DNA of 53,701 bases from JBBSBY01 sp038250835 (GTDB taxonomy: Bacteria; Desulfobacterota; Desulfomonilia; Desulfomonilales; Desulfomonilaceae). Positions 41,601 to 49,760 of the stretch are shown here, piece after piece. A program made the translations under genes and the position numbers. The DNA is taken from assembly GCA_038250835.1 (NCBI GenBank), contig JBBSBY010000015.1, positions 1-53,701 of the forward strand. The letters are read 5' to 3'. The notes beneath the pieces were generated by a model, which made no database searches, had not been told where the DNA came from, and saw only the letters and a list, made by a program, of their open reading frames with translations. Position 1 is the stretch's first letter, and every line of letters begins with the position of its first letter.

Positions 41601-41961
41601 CGCCTATACCCAGAATCAAGGGGGTGAACGATGACTGATGCGCTTGTGTCCAGGGGACGGTGAATTGTTTCTGCACGAATCCGACGGCATTTTTGGAAGG
41701 TACTCTAACCTCGAGGAATTCCCCTCGGTCCCCGACAACCTCAAGAATGTCATTATTCAATGCAATGTTTACAAGGTCCGAAGCCGTATTGGGTTGGCTG
41801 TACACGGGAACGGAAACTGCATCCGGCGCTACAATTTTTATAGCCTGAAATCCTCTCTGAGCATCGACAAATTGCGCGCTGATTATTATTGTAATAATTG
41901 GACTTAGTATTAAACCTATTGCGATTAAAGTTCTGTGATGTTTCAAAAGTAAAATCCTCAT
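38617..41961 (-). CDS. SH3-TM-TPR protein with C-terminal pseudokinase
   Basis: 1114 aa. An N-terminal hydrophobic segment (residues 10-28) and a second helix (about 112-135, ending KKKKEEE) bracket a periplasmic SH3-like domain (PVYSQPNTASDLVNIALNND). Residues about 150-660 are TPR-like repeats in the cytoplasm. A low-complexity Lys/Ser/Pro region (670-840) leads to a Ser/Thr-kinase-like domain (~840-1114) with DIYSLGILMYFLATGEYPFEG and CCLEKEPEKRYDTVNEI. The catalytic motifs are lost: the VAIK position reads LLRIFR, the HRD loop reads LHLQPRQILV, and DFG reads GLGYS. So it is probably a pseudokinase scaffold at the inner membrane. Ligand and partners are unknown. Confidence 0.88.
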   Translation of the reverse strand: MRILLLKHHRTLIAIGLILSPIITIIISAQFVDAQRGFQAIKIVAPDAVSVPVYSQPNTASDLVNIALNNDILEVVGDRGEFLEVRVPSKNAVGFVQKQFTVPWTQAHQSSFTPLILGIGAVVLLVGIIAALILLKKKKEEENNLLVESIPAAFRNGEEMFRMGDYEGAVREFNRYIELQGGEVKNPDLYRRLTVSYKNIGEMREAIKSWEKMRDLGGLSSVDDHSLGVELKLAWGREAEAAEIYEQLLSIEPDEDKRLEVHQNLLDMYRRLKNAPMLVNHALAIKHIDPAEIAILGETADFLIAEAQTDLAIECNDKDLLRTICHEFLEDKARTPEAGRIYLKCLEYDRTDKRLHRILAMIYNEAGDYRRAVSELTILSQVDKDRAESYMDEAAKVYMETGKVGEALQEGNPGIVKKIAQMYLVRSEVNPEAVAVYEKVLEFQPKAIGINRMLSTVYMTQGNLDKYMEKLRLLHELDGANQDYLTDLAQCIIDNDLIDRAVKERNKDLNTKILKQLMKKGTTNEKAVSLLEKLSRTDPHNVNVRIALAKAYDKLDRPAEAFEQLQTVIRHKPEDQAHCARMAELAVERNLLAPVAQQTSRSLIVATAVEIMNKKVEGPEALGILETAAKLLPDDKRLCDYLSSIRGVKDIDPEIAVMEVKDISNDSLISESPFEAKPSALPQNLIDDPFASSVVDARQSGGLTTEPTPDVHIVNKQSGAKAAEPKLIKTPKSAGKNTNIAHPLENTIWEDERDSNLLIKGNKTTKRKKSGLSSPKSAKTTKQNEPAARTIQYVSMSDEATSTSKKAVTTFVTGYTKGEGLRDIHRSGLFFPSTGGLAYKEMEILVGDTWGNLHIGAEVNTARPVLLRIFRQDLLEPGMMKEFLEETAKISHSIVHNNILRLEDILKGPQGRVALAHPFYPKTLEMIMQPKLMPTFEQRIQMMMRILQGISYAHNYCGVDGKFLRSFHLHLQPRQILVDEALSPVIMGLGYSQTYRNLTRAKQPRGQDPGAFPATLPPEFFKSGRGAIKERAADIYSLGILMYFLATGEYPFEGPSFDDYKFQHTRISAVSPKLIDNTIPDWLESIILCCLEKEPEKRYDTVNEIGQSFVRNIK

Positions 41962-42061
41962 GACATAGAATTTTTGAACTTGAAATCACAACCTGAGATT
42001 ATCATGAAAAATAGTGAGCATCAAATGCAAATTCCGGCTCATAAAATTAAGGGGGCTCTTA

Positions 42062-43219
42062 GTGAATAAGTTAGAAGATCTGCAATATGAACAAGGACCG
42101 ATAAGGCCTCCGAGTGAGGCCGGCAGCCTTCTTATACGAGTGACGCGGAACTGTCCATGGAACCGCTGTGTATTCTGCAGCACATATAAACGCCGCAAAT
42201 TTTCTCGAAGACCGATTGAAGAAATCAAACTAGACATCGATAAAATCAAGAGGATTACGGAGGAAATCCAGGAGCTATCCATTCGTCGCGGTGATAATGG
42301 TCGACTTACCCAGGGTTTACTCTCTCAAATTTTTGCAGATCCGTCTCTTCCCGACACATTTGGATCTGTGGCGCTTTGGATCGGTTCAGGAGCGACTACG
42401 GTATTCTTACAGGATGCAAACACATTAATGCTTTCCACGGACAAGCTCCTGGAGGTGCTTCAATATCTTAAAAGCGTGTTTCCTCAAATCGAAAGAATTA
42501 CTTCATATGCCCGCGCAGGAACCTTGAAAGCTAAGTCTGTGGAGGATTACATAAAGCTTAAAAATGCGGGTTTGTCCCGATTGCACGTTGGAATGGAATC
42601 AGGTTCAGATCGTATTCTTAAACTCATCAGCAAGGGCGCTACTTCGGGACAACTGATTGAAGGCGGCAGAAAAGTCGTAGAAGCCGGCATTTCCCTGAGT
42701 CTTTATATTATTCCCGGAATAGGAGGCGTTGAACTGAGCTCGGAGAACGCCCTGGAGTCAGCTCGAGTAGTTAATGCTGTAAATCCGGCGTACGTCCGAT
42801 TTAGATCACTATACGTTAAAAAGGGCTCGGATTTGTGGAAAATGGTTGAAGCAGGCGATTTTTCCGTTCCGAACGAAGATCAGATTGTGCAGGAGATTCG
42901 ATTGTTTATCTCAAAATTGGAAGGGATTACGACCACAATCGTCAGTGATCACATATTAAATCTCCTGGAAGAAATAGAAGGCAAACTGCCCGAGGACAAA
43001 GATAGGCTCCTTGCGCTGACAGATAGGTACCTCAACGCGCCCGAAGAGGACAGACTGCTATTTCAGTTGGGTAGAAGGGGAGGGGCTTTACACAATTTTG
43101 ACGATCTTTATACTCCGGCTATTCTGAGTCGATTGAAAGAGGTCAAAAAGCGAATAGACCGTGATACTCCGGGAGGCGTCGCCGAATACATTCGAGTAAT
43201 GAAGACCCAATTCGTTTAA
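42062..43219 (+). CDS. Radical SAM protein of unknown reaction
   Basis: About 385 aa. The cluster motif is NCPWNRCVFCSTYK (Cx4CxxC), the spacing of a known radical SAM subgroup (compare CSHNKCTFC-type proteins), rather than the canonical Cx3CxxC. Downstream are HVGMESGSDRILKLISKG and YIIPGIGGVE, as in BioB/HemN-like barrels. GTG 42062 is chosen because AAGGGGG lies about 8 nt upstream; the frame is open to 42014 without a site. It is divergent from the pseudokinase gene and unconnected to the flippase. Substrate unknown. Confidence 0.87.
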   Translation: MNKLEDLQYEQGPIRPPSEAGSLLIRVTRNCPWNRCVFCSTYKRRKFSRRPIEEIKLDIDKIKRITEEIQELSIRRGDNGRLTQGLLSQIFADPSLPDTFGSVALWIGSGATTVFLQDANTLMLSTDKLLEVLQYLKSVFPQIERITSYARAGTLKAKSVEDYIKLKNAGLSRLHVGMESGSDRILKLISKGATSGQLIEGGRKVVEAGISLSLYIIPGIGGVELSSENALESARVVNAVNPAYVRFRSLYVKKGSDLWKMVEAGDFSVPNEDQIVQEIRLFISKLEGITTTIVSDHILNLLEEIEGKLPEDKDRLLALTDRYLNAPEEDRLLFQLGRRGGALHNFDDLYTPAILSRLKEVKKRIDRDTPGGVAEYIRVMKTQFV

Positions 43220-43269
43220 CCTTTCCTGTGGAAAGCCGCTTGGTTTATCTGGAATACCATGGAGCTAAA

Positions 43270-44715
43270 CTAAAGCCGGCTGCCGTCCAGTCTTCCCATG
43301 TAGCGTTTCCCTAAAAAGAATAGGGCTGCGGCGTAGATTCCCAGGGTGGCGGCGAGCGCGGCATGTTGGTTAATGAAAGGCAGAGTCATCCATAAGGCTG
43401 CGACGGCGAAAACAGCCAATAAAACTGGAAATGTGAAATCCAAAAGATTAAAGATCTTAAATCGAATTTGAGAATACCCGAAGGTCAGCGAAGTCATAGC
43501 CAGCTTGGTGAAGATGATCACAAGGCACGCTCCTGCCGCTCCGTAATTTCTCACCAACAATACATTCAAGATGAGGTTGAACGCCGTGACCAACACGGCA
43601 AAAGTCAGCACTATGCGACCTGCGCCCACAACCATCATTAAGTAACAAAATAAATTGTTTACAAATGACAGCACAATCGTCCATACAAGATAACGCTGCA
43701 TCCATGCGGCTTCATCATATTTGCTGGAATACGCCAATTGTATGATAAAGTCGCTTTCAACATACAAAGCAATCATAATTGGAAACGCAACCGCCAACAA
43801 CCACAAAGCGTTATTTCTGACCAATGGAGCGAGGAGCTGCCGCTTTTCCGAAAAAGTGGTGGCTAATAAGGGAAAAATAATCCACCCAAGAAATTGGGAG
43901 GACGCCATGACTGAGACGCCGTCAATGATGTTCCAGGTGGCCGAGTAATACGCGACCCATGTCATGCCGGCTTCTTTTTCCAAAAAAAAGATATTCGTTT
44001 TATTATAAAAACTTCCCAGAATATCTATCAGAGCGAATACCGCCGCTCCTGCAAAGACGATTCTCAATTCCGAGGCTTTGAGTTTGGTCAGCAGACTCAA
44101 TGAAAATGTTTTGAAATTGTAAGCTATTCCGAAGCCTATCTTGATCAGCGCGCCGATCAGCCTATATAATCCTATCACCAGAGGTGGAAATCCCATCGCA
44201 ATCGTTGCCGCCCCGAACAGGTAAGCCAATGTTGTAGCCGTTGCCTTTATTTTGGCTTCGTCGAGCTGCCGGGCTTTAACACGTAATCGAGCAAAAAAAG
44301 TTTCAGCAAGGGCGTCAAGAGCTACTCCCAAACAAATCAGCAAAAAGACCAAGCTAACATTGAGTGGAAAACCTCGGAAAATCGTCACTCCACCAACAAA
44401 AATGAAAGCGGGGATAAACAACAGGAGCCTTAAAGCAATTACTCTGGAGATAATTCGGTCGGAATCGCCGGGTTTCGCCCCTGCGAGATCCACGACCAAC
44501 GGATAGTACATACCGAATTCCACGATTGTCATCACTATGCCGGCCCCTGCCAGCGCATAGCTGATCTGACCAAAAAATTCCGAATTTACCCTCGCTAAGT
44601 ACAAGAAAAAAGCGGCGCTAAGGGCTGCTTCCACGCCCTGCGCTGATAATAAATAGCCAAATCGGGTAAGTATTCCTGATTTCTGAAGGGAGGGTTCTGA
44701 AGTTTCTTCGATCAT
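43270..44715 (-). CDS. Polysaccharide flippase (MOP/Wzx-like)
   Basis: About 481 aa with some 12-14 hydrophobic helices, in the polysaccharide-transporter branch of the MATE/MOP superfamily (start of core ILTRFGYLLSAQGVEAALSA, later SFYNKTNIFFLEKEAGMTWV and YVESDFIIQLAYSSKYDEAA). It should flip a lipid-linked glycan across the inner membrane. The frame is open to an ATG at 44772, but codons 1-10 from there (bases 44743-44772) lie inside the terminal repeat of a MITE-like element. ATG 44715 (MIEETSEP) is therefore the likelier native start; its AAAGG is close. No glycosyltransferase genes are adjacent. Confidence 0.85.
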   Translation of the reverse strand: MIEETSEPSLQKSGILTRFGYLLSAQGVEAALSAAFFLYLARVNSEFFGQISYALAGAGIVMTIVEFGMYYPLVVDLAGAKPGDSDRIISRVIALRLLLFIPAFIFVGGVTIFRGFPLNVSLVFLLICLGVALDALAETFFARLRVKARQLDEAKIKATATTLAYLFGAATIAMGFPPLVIGLYRLIGALIKIGFGIAYNFKTFSLSLLTKLKASELRIVFAGAAVFALIDILGSFYNKTNIFFLEKEAGMTWVAYYSATWNIIDGVSVMASSQFLGWIIFPLLATTFSEKRQLLAPLVRNNALWLLAVAFPIMIALYVESDFIIQLAYSSKYDEAAWMQRYLVWTIVLSFVNNLFCYLMMVVGAGRIVLTFAVLVTAFNLILNVLLVRNYGAAGACLVIIFTKLAMTSLTFGYSQIRFKIFNLLDFTFPVLLAVFAVAALWMTLPFINQHAALAATLGIYAAALFFLGKRYMGRLDGSRL

Positions 44716-44741
44716 AAACCTTTCTGATTCTTTACCGGAGG

Positions 44742-44948
44742 TTATAGTGGTTCTCCAAAGTTCTTTCGACATGGCGCTTTTTCGTCGTCCCAGCGAAAGC
44801 TGGGACCCAGATCTTCCTGGATTCCAGCTTACTCTGGAATTATAAGCCCTGAATCCATAATGAGCTTTGTGGCTCTAAGTAACTCGGATCGTCGGCTAAA
44901 TGAAAACATGATCTTTGAATCCGTGATTACTTTAGAGAGCAACTATAA
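44742..44948. mobile_element. MITE-like element, copy 2
   Basis: 207 bp bounded by terminal inverted repeats TTATAGTGGTTCTCCAAAGT (left) and TTATAGTTGCTCTCTAAAGT (right, reverse complement). Internal CTGGGACCCAG (from 44800), TGGATTCC and GAATCCGTGATTACTTT (44917-44933) match copy 1 at 23131-23350 in order and orientation. TA-rich ends would fit an IS630/mariner-type element that duplicates TA, but this is inferred. No transposase. It covers the 5' edge of the longest flippase frame. Confidence 0.75.
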
Positions 44949-44962
44949 TAAGCTGGTTGGAG

Positions 44963-44994
44963 AAAAAATAGAAAACCGGACCATAAAGGTCCGG
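44963..44994 (-). terminator. Rho-independent terminator of the large Q-rich gene
   Basis: Read on the minus strand, CCGGACC, loop TTTAT and GGTCCGG form a perfect 7-bp stem (44994-44976) followed by TTTTCTATTTTTT. It lies 36 bp after the stop codon of the gene at 45031. Confidence 0.85.
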
Positions 44995-45030
44995 CTGTAA
45001 TTTGTCAACTGATTCGCTTCCTAAGATATC

Positions 45031-46407
45031 TTAATCGAATTTACTCCGGTTTCTATCGAACATTTGCCTGGGATTGGGTCCTGCGTTGGGAGGCGGAGAA
45101 AAGATTTCCTTCAACGTACCCCAGAATCCTCCACCTTCTTCTTGTTGAGCCTGTTGTTGCTGGGGAGCAACGGTTATGGGAGTAGCCTGACCCGGCTGAG
45201 TTTGAGACGGTGTCATCATTTGCGGAGCGGCCTGAGGCTGAAGCGATTGCGGCGCAGCCGAAGGAAATTGCTGTTGCGGTAACGCCGCCTGCTGTTGAAC
45301 AGCGGGCTGAGCTACAGGTTGTGCGCCATATTGAGACTGAGCCGCCGGCTGCCCGTTTGCGGCCTGTTGCTGCGGCACGGCGGCTCGCGCAGGATAACCT
45401 TGTGCTCCTCCGGAATTTCCGGATACGCCCATTAGCTCATAATACTTTTGCTGAGCCGTGCGTAAACCTTCATAAGCATCTTGAACGGCTTTTTGATGGT
45501 ATTCCTGTCGCAACGCTTTTTGTTTAGTTTCTTGGTCTTTAACTTTCATTTGAGCCGCGCTAAATTGCTGCTGCGCTTGTTGCAATTCCTGGGATGCCGC
45601 TAACTGCTGCGCAGCCAATTCGGCGGCGCGTTGGCGAGCTACTGCTCTATCGTAAGCTTTCTGTTGAGCCGCGCGAACATTGGGATCAGAGCTCAGCACA
45701 GGCGCCGCTTCTGCAGCTTGAGTTTGAGCCGGCTGTTGTTGATACGCAGGCTGCTGCTGATATTGTTGCTGAGCAGCCTGTTGCTGGTACGCGGGCTGTT
45801 GCTGAGCAGCCTGTTGCTGGTACGCTTGCTGTTGCTGCTGGTAAGCGGCTTGCTGCTGATAATATTGCTGATACTGTTCAGGGGTATACTGAACCTGGGT
45901 CGCCTGCTGTTTGTTCTTCTTGCCTTTTTTCTTGCGAGTCGCTGTCTGGGGCGCTTGTTGCTGCTGAGCCGCAGGTTGTTGATATGCCTGCTGTTGTTGG
46001 TACGTAGGTTGCTGCTGATATTGTTGCTGCGCGGCCTGCTGTTGGTAAGCTTGTTGGGAACCGTCGACCTGATTGTAGTAATATGACGGATTGGAATATA
46101 CTTGCGAGTTGGCCGCCTGTGGAGAAGTGGCGTCACTATTTGGGTTCGCAGGATAGTAGGATGTCACGGGCGCCGAAGAAGGGTAGTTACCTGTTACGGA
46201 ATAGTATCCCCCTTCTCTTTGCATGTTATCCAAATAATTTGTCCAGTAGGGATAATAGACGGGAGGTTTATTCGGATCGATGCCCCCAGTGGAATCCTGA
46301 AGTAACGTAGAGGAGCTCTCGTTTCCAGACCACTGTGCAATCGAGGGCGCAACGGCCAAGGCTAAAATAATACCAGCGCCGGCTATGGTAATCCACAGTT
46401 TACGCAT
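45031..46407 (-). CDS. Exported Gln/Ala/Tyr-rich low-complexity protein (large)
   Basis: About 458 aa from ATG 46407 (MRKLWITIAGAGIILALAVA, with AAGGAG 9 nt upstream). A signal peptide ends near IAQ; an ordered Tyr/Pro/Asn-rich part (to about residue 120) is followed by long stretches of YQQQ, AAQQQ and AYQQ units, split by a basic patch (TRKKKGKKNK). A charged Ala/Gln helix (about 270-340, VRAAQQKAYDRAVARQRAAE) follows, then a second Q/P-rich region and a C-terminus with FWGTLKEIFSPPP. It resembles the 170-aa protein at 36120 in composition. Possible surface, biofilm or envelope matrix protein; function unknown. Confidence 0.8.
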   Translation of the reverse strand: MRKLWITIAGAGIILALAVAPSIAQWSGNESSSTLLQDSTGGIDPNKPPVYYPYWTNYLDNMQREGGYYSVTGNYPSSAPVTSYYPANPNSDATSPQAANSQVYSNPSYYYNQVDGSQQAYQQQAAQQQYQQQPTYQQQQAYQQPAAQQQQAPQTATRKKKGKKNKQQATQVQYTPEQYQQYYQQQAAYQQQQQAYQQQAAQQQPAYQQQAAQQQYQQQPAYQQQPAQTQAAEAAPVLSSDPNVRAAQQKAYDRAVARQRAAELAAQQLAASQELQQAQQQFSAAQMKVKDQETKQKALRQEYHQKAVQDAYEGLRTAQQKYYELMGVSGNSGGAQGYPARAAVPQQQAANGQPAAQSQYGAQPVAQPAVQQQAALPQQQFPSAAPQSLQPQAAPQMMTPSQTQPGQATPITVAPQQQQAQQEEGGGFWGTLKEIFSPPPNAGPNPRQMFDRNRSKFD

Positions 46408-46613
46408 CTGGGTTTCTCCTTTCGGCTGGGGCAGTTCGGGTAAATGCAAATGAAAAAACAAACACATTGTCAAGATCAATACCCGGAGTGCTTTGCCTCA
46501 TATTATACGAATATTTCAAATTTTATCAAGTTGAAATCAATCGTAAGTTTCTTTTTAATTTATAATTCCAAACATCTGAAAAGGACAGCTTGTTTAGAAT
46601 ATCTATAAATCCT

Positions 46614-46874
46614 CTATTTAACTATTTTTAGTACATTCTTTGGTGATTTTGCCGACTCCGGTGGTTTAGCGTCCTTGACCTTCTCATTGAATATCTTGTT
46701 TTTTACTCGTACGGAGTTAATCAAAAAATATACGATTATTGATTTTTCCCATTCGCGATTGGGAGAAAAATCGGACACTTTTTTTAAATATTTCTCCTGA
46801 AGTTGAGACAGAGAAGCTTCATCAAAATCAAGGACTCGATCTGCTATCGATAAGAGGGCGTCTTCTATTGGCAC
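46614..46874 (-). CDS. Small protein downstream of iorB, unknown function
   Basis: 86 aa, helical and charged, ending in a Lys/Pro-rich tail (KDAKPPESAKSPKNVLKIVK). A GTG start (46874) with GAGAGGTGA upstream is used, because the nearby ATG runs into a stop. It is the last gene of the PHP-to-ior operon, 22 bp after iorB. No family recognised; co-transcription with iorAB is the only hint of role. Confidence 0.65.
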   Translation of the reverse strand: MPIEDALLSIADRVLDFDEASLSQLQEKYLKKVSDFSPNREWEKSIIVYFLINSVRVKNKIFNEKVKDAKPPESAKSPKNVLKIVK

Positions 46875-46896
46875 GACATCTCACCTCTCCGTTTAA

Positions 46897-47424
46897 TTAA
46901 GTAACCGACGTGGCGCCTGCGCCGTAAGCTACGCCTAGGTTGAATGCTTTTATGTTTGCATCCCGAATTGAATCACGTTTATCCTTTGCAATTTGACGCT
47001 GAATTTCATCCGTAGTAATTGGGAAACCGTCCATGGTGGCGGCATATCCAAGCAATACAATATTCTCGAGCTGGGCGCGACCTTCATTTCGAGCTATTTC
47101 AGTGGCGTTAATCCTTCTGGCGTCTGAGTTGCTCTGTTTATTAGAGTTTTCGACCACGATTCCACCAGTTTTAAGAAAGTGAATATTATTGCTTGTCTCC
47201 GACTCATCCAAAGAAAGAATGAAATCAGCATGGTAAGGTCTGATCAAAGGGGACTGAAAATCCCCGATCCTTAAATGGCTGTTTATTGAACCGCCTCGTA
47301 CCGCCATCCCGTGAGTTTCCGAAGAAATTACATTGAGACCTTTATCCGAGATGATCTGTCCGATTTGCCTCGTAAGAAAAACAACTCCCTGGCCGCCTCT
47401 GCCGCAAATCACCATTTCAAGCAT
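46897..47424 (-). CDS. iorB: Indolepyruvate ferredoxin oxidoreductase, beta subunit
   Basis: About 175 aa, the gamma-like/beta subunit of IOR: MLEMVICGRGGQGVVFLTRQ at the start, then SSETHGMAVRGGSINSHLRI and VLLGYAATMDGFPIT. It works with IorA to oxidise aryl-pyruvates (from Trp, Phe, Tyr) to aryl-acetyl-CoA with ferredoxin as acceptor. The ATG follows the iorA stop by 1 bp, and the GGTGG inside the iorA end serves as ribosome site. Confidence 0.93.
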   Translation of the reverse strand: MLEMVICGRGGQGVVFLTRQIGQIISDKGLNVISSETHGMAVRGGSINSHLRIGDFQSPLIRPYHADFILSLDESETSNNIHFLKTGGIVVENSNKQSNSDARRINATEIARNEGRAQLENIVLLGYAATMDGFPITTDEIQRQIAKDKRDSIRDANIKAFNLGVAYGAGATSVT

Positions 47425-47425
47425 G

Positions 47426-49255
47426 TTACTTACCACCTTTAGCTTCTATGGCCTGGCTGGGGCAGACGCTTACACAAAAACCGCATCCGGCGCAAAGATC
47501 CTCGTCTATTTCGACTTTCTTGTCCGACTTGTTGAAAGAAACCGCTGGACATTCCAGATCGCGAATGCAGGTCATACATCGGTCACAATCATCGTTGACC
47601 ATGTATCTGGTGTCTGACAGAACCACGCCGGGCATTCTCACACATGGTCTTCTGGTTACAATAACCGAAACTCCGGCGGACTGTTCGTAGGTGTGTTCAT
47701 TGGCTCTCACCAGCGCGTCCTTCATCTGATTGTAGTCATTAGGATCAACGACTTCACAAAATCCTATGCCGCAAGCTTCGATAATTTTTTCCATATTAAT
47801 TACTTTAGCAGGGGCGCCGTCCGCCAAATAGTCCGTCGCAGGAGTCGGTTGTCCACCAGTCATAGCCGTAACCGCATTATCCATGACTACCAAAACGAAA
47901 TTAGCGCCCGTGTGCGCCGCATTCACAAGAGCGGGGATTCCCGCGTGAAAAAAAGTCGAATCACCTATTGTGGCTACCACCTTTGCCGATTCGTCCCCTG
48001 CCGCTGCTTTGGAAAGTCCTGCGGCCATTCCGACTGAGGCTCCCATGCAGAGGCATGTGTCAACCGCTCCCATGTTGATCCCAAGTGTATAGCAGCCGAT
48101 GTCTCCGGAATAGATTGCCTTGTCGAAAACATTTCGTATCAAGTAAAACGCCGATCTGTGGGGACAGCCGGGACATAGAGAGGGTCTGCGGGGTTTTATG
48201 TTGGGCTGAACCATTGGCGCGGTCTCTACCTTGCAAACTGAGCCGATTATCTGTTCGACTATCTCCGGCGTAAGTTCGCCTCGGTCCGGTACAAGACCGC
48301 TGAGTCGGCCGAGCGTTTTTGTGCGGTTCGCTATTTGTAATTCGATTACCGGGTAAGTTTCTTCAATGACAACCGTTTGTTCATGGCCGTCTACAATAGC
48401 CTGCAACGCGTCAAGATTTGCCGGGAAGGGCAGATCTATTTTATAGAGATCTATATTATCTATTTGCGCATTCGAGGATATTATATCCCGCACATGTGAC
48501 GAAACGGACCCGGATGTAATAAAAGCAAGCTTATTGCCGTTCGTGCCCAGTAACAGTTTAGGATGAGCTTCGGGTTCTTCCGTTCTAATCTTGTTGAGCT
48601 TTTCGTTCAATTCCCCGTGTAAAACAAATCTGTATTTAGGGATGGCCGCCCATCTCGTCCAATTTTTCTTGAAAGGTCCGACGCCGCCGGCTTCCTTCGG
48701 ATTTGTGAGTTCCACATTCTGCCTCGCATGACATACACGGAGACAAGGTCTAAGAATAACCGGAATTTCGTACTTTTCGGATAACTCGAAAGCTCTAACC
48801 GCCATTTCTCGAGCTTCAACGGGTGTGCCGGGATCCAAAACAGGAACCTTAGCGAACCACGCGAAAAATCGGCTGTCCTGCTCCGTTTGGCTCGAATGTG
48901 GACCGGGATCATCCGCAACCACCACGACGAGTCCACCGCGAACTCCAAGGTAGGCCGCGCTTGTTAGAGGATCCGAAGCCACATTCAGCCCGACCATTTT
49001 CATGGCCACCGCTGCCCGTGAGCCGGAAAGAGACGCCCCATATGCAACCTCGAAGGCAATTTTCTCGTTCACGGACCATTCGAGGTATATAGGATGGTTA
49101 AGCTCCTTCTTCCATCTAGTCAGCGATTCAAGAATTTCCGAAGATGGAGTTCCAGGGTAGGCCGTTGCAACAGAGCAACCGGCCTCAATGATCCCCCGGC
49201 CAATTGCTTCGTTGCCCATCAGAAATCTTACTTCTGAATCTGGGTTATTTGTCAT
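47426..49255 (-). CDS. iorA: Indolepyruvate ferredoxin oxidoreductase, alpha subunit
   Basis: 609 aa, full length. TPP pyrimidine domain at the N-terminus (GNEAIGRGIIEAG, ATAYPGTPSSEILESL, EVAYGASLSGSRAAVAMK), a TPP-binding domain at about 350-520 (LCPGCPHRSAFYLI, SGDIGCYTLG, VATIGDSTFFHAGIPALVNA, LVVMDNAVTAMTGGQPTP) and two [4Fe-4S] motifs at the C-terminus (CDRCMTCIRDLECP and CAGCGFCVSVCP). Used for aromatic amino-acid fermentation or, in reverse, for assimilating aryl acids. AAGAAGAG precedes the ATG; trmL is 9 bp upstream. Confidence 0.96.
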   Translation of the reverse strand: MTNNPDSEVRFLMGNEAIGRGIIEAGCSVATAYPGTPSSEILESLTRWKKELNHPIYLEWSVNEKIAFEVAYGASLSGSRAAVAMKMVGLNVASDPLTSAAYLGVRGGLVVVVADDPGPHSSQTEQDSRFFAWFAKVPVLDPGTPVEAREMAVRAFELSEKYEIPVILRPCLRVCHARQNVELTNPKEAGGVGPFKKNWTRWAAIPKYRFVLHGELNEKLNKIRTEEPEAHPKLLLGTNGNKLAFITSGSVSSHVRDIISSNAQIDNIDLYKIDLPFPANLDALQAIVDGHEQTVVIEETYPVIELQIANRTKTLGRLSGLVPDRGELTPEIVEQIIGSVCKVETAPMVQPNIKPRRPSLCPGCPHRSAFYLIRNVFDKAIYSGDIGCYTLGINMGAVDTCLCMGASVGMAAGLSKAAAGDESAKVVATIGDSTFFHAGIPALVNAAHTGANFVLVVMDNAVTAMTGGQPTPATDYLADGAPAKVINMEKIIEACGIGFCEVVDPNDYNQMKDALVRANEHTYEQSAGVSVIVTRRPCVRMPGVVLSDTRYMVNDDCDRCMTCIRDLECPAVSFNKSDKKVEIDEDLCAGCGFCVSVCPSQAIEAKGGK

Positions 49256-49264
49256 GATCTCTTC

Positions 49265-49759
49265 TTACCCGACAGGCTGAACACTGTCAATGGAGTGGAT
49301 TTTCGGCAGGCCGCCGATTTGTCTCAATGCTTCAAACACGATAATGCCGGCTGAAGTTGACAAGTTAAGGCTACGGACCTTGTCAAGGTGTATGGGCAAT
49401 CTGGCTGTTCGTTTGCCGTATTTGCGAAACATTTCGGAATCAAACCCGGTTGTCTCGGGTCCGAATAGAATGTGATCATCTTCGCGGTATTCGAGCTCGC
49501 AGTATAATGTTCCTTTCTTACTACCAGTGAGAACAATTCTATTGTGATCAAGCGAGGAAAGGTAATCTTCAAGTTGTGGCCAAACCTTCAAATCAACATT
49601 GTTCCAATAATCCAGGCCCGCCCTTTTGAGATAACGATCATCCAGACTGAACCCAAGGGGTTCGATTAAATTGAGACGAGCGCCCACGGCACAGCATAAT
49701 CGACCTATATTCCCTGTGTTGGGGGGAATCTCGGGATTGACCAGCACGACCTCGATCAT
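49265..49759 (-). CDS. trmL: tRNA (cytidine/uridine-34-2'-O)-methyltransferase TrmL
   Basis: 164 aa, SPOUT superfamily with the trefoil-knot SAM site. Markers are VVLVNPEIPPNTGNIGRLCC, NLIEPLGFSLDDRYLKRAGL, HILFGPETTGFDSEM and VRSLNLSTSAGIIVFEAL. TrmL methylates the wobble base of tRNA-Leu isoacceptors. The knot motif reads NLSTS where many relatives have NLSNA/S. It lies 1 bp after the phosphatase-like gene and 9 bp before iorA, in the same operon. Confidence 0.93.
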   Translation of the reverse strand: MIEVVLVNPEIPPNTGNIGRLCCAVGARLNLIEPLGFSLDDRYLKRAGLDYWNNVDLKVWPQLEDYLSSLDHNRIVLTGSKKGTLYCELEYREDDHILFGPETTGFDSEMFRKYGKRTARLPIHLDKVRSLNLSTSAGIIVFEALRQIGGLPKIHSIDSVQPVG

Positions 49760-49760
49760 A

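Noticed and set aside
45100..46060. CTG/TTG-rich tracts on the plus strand with long antisense frames
   Set aside because: They are the complement of the Gln codons of the minus-strand exported protein; the plus-strand frames have no start context.
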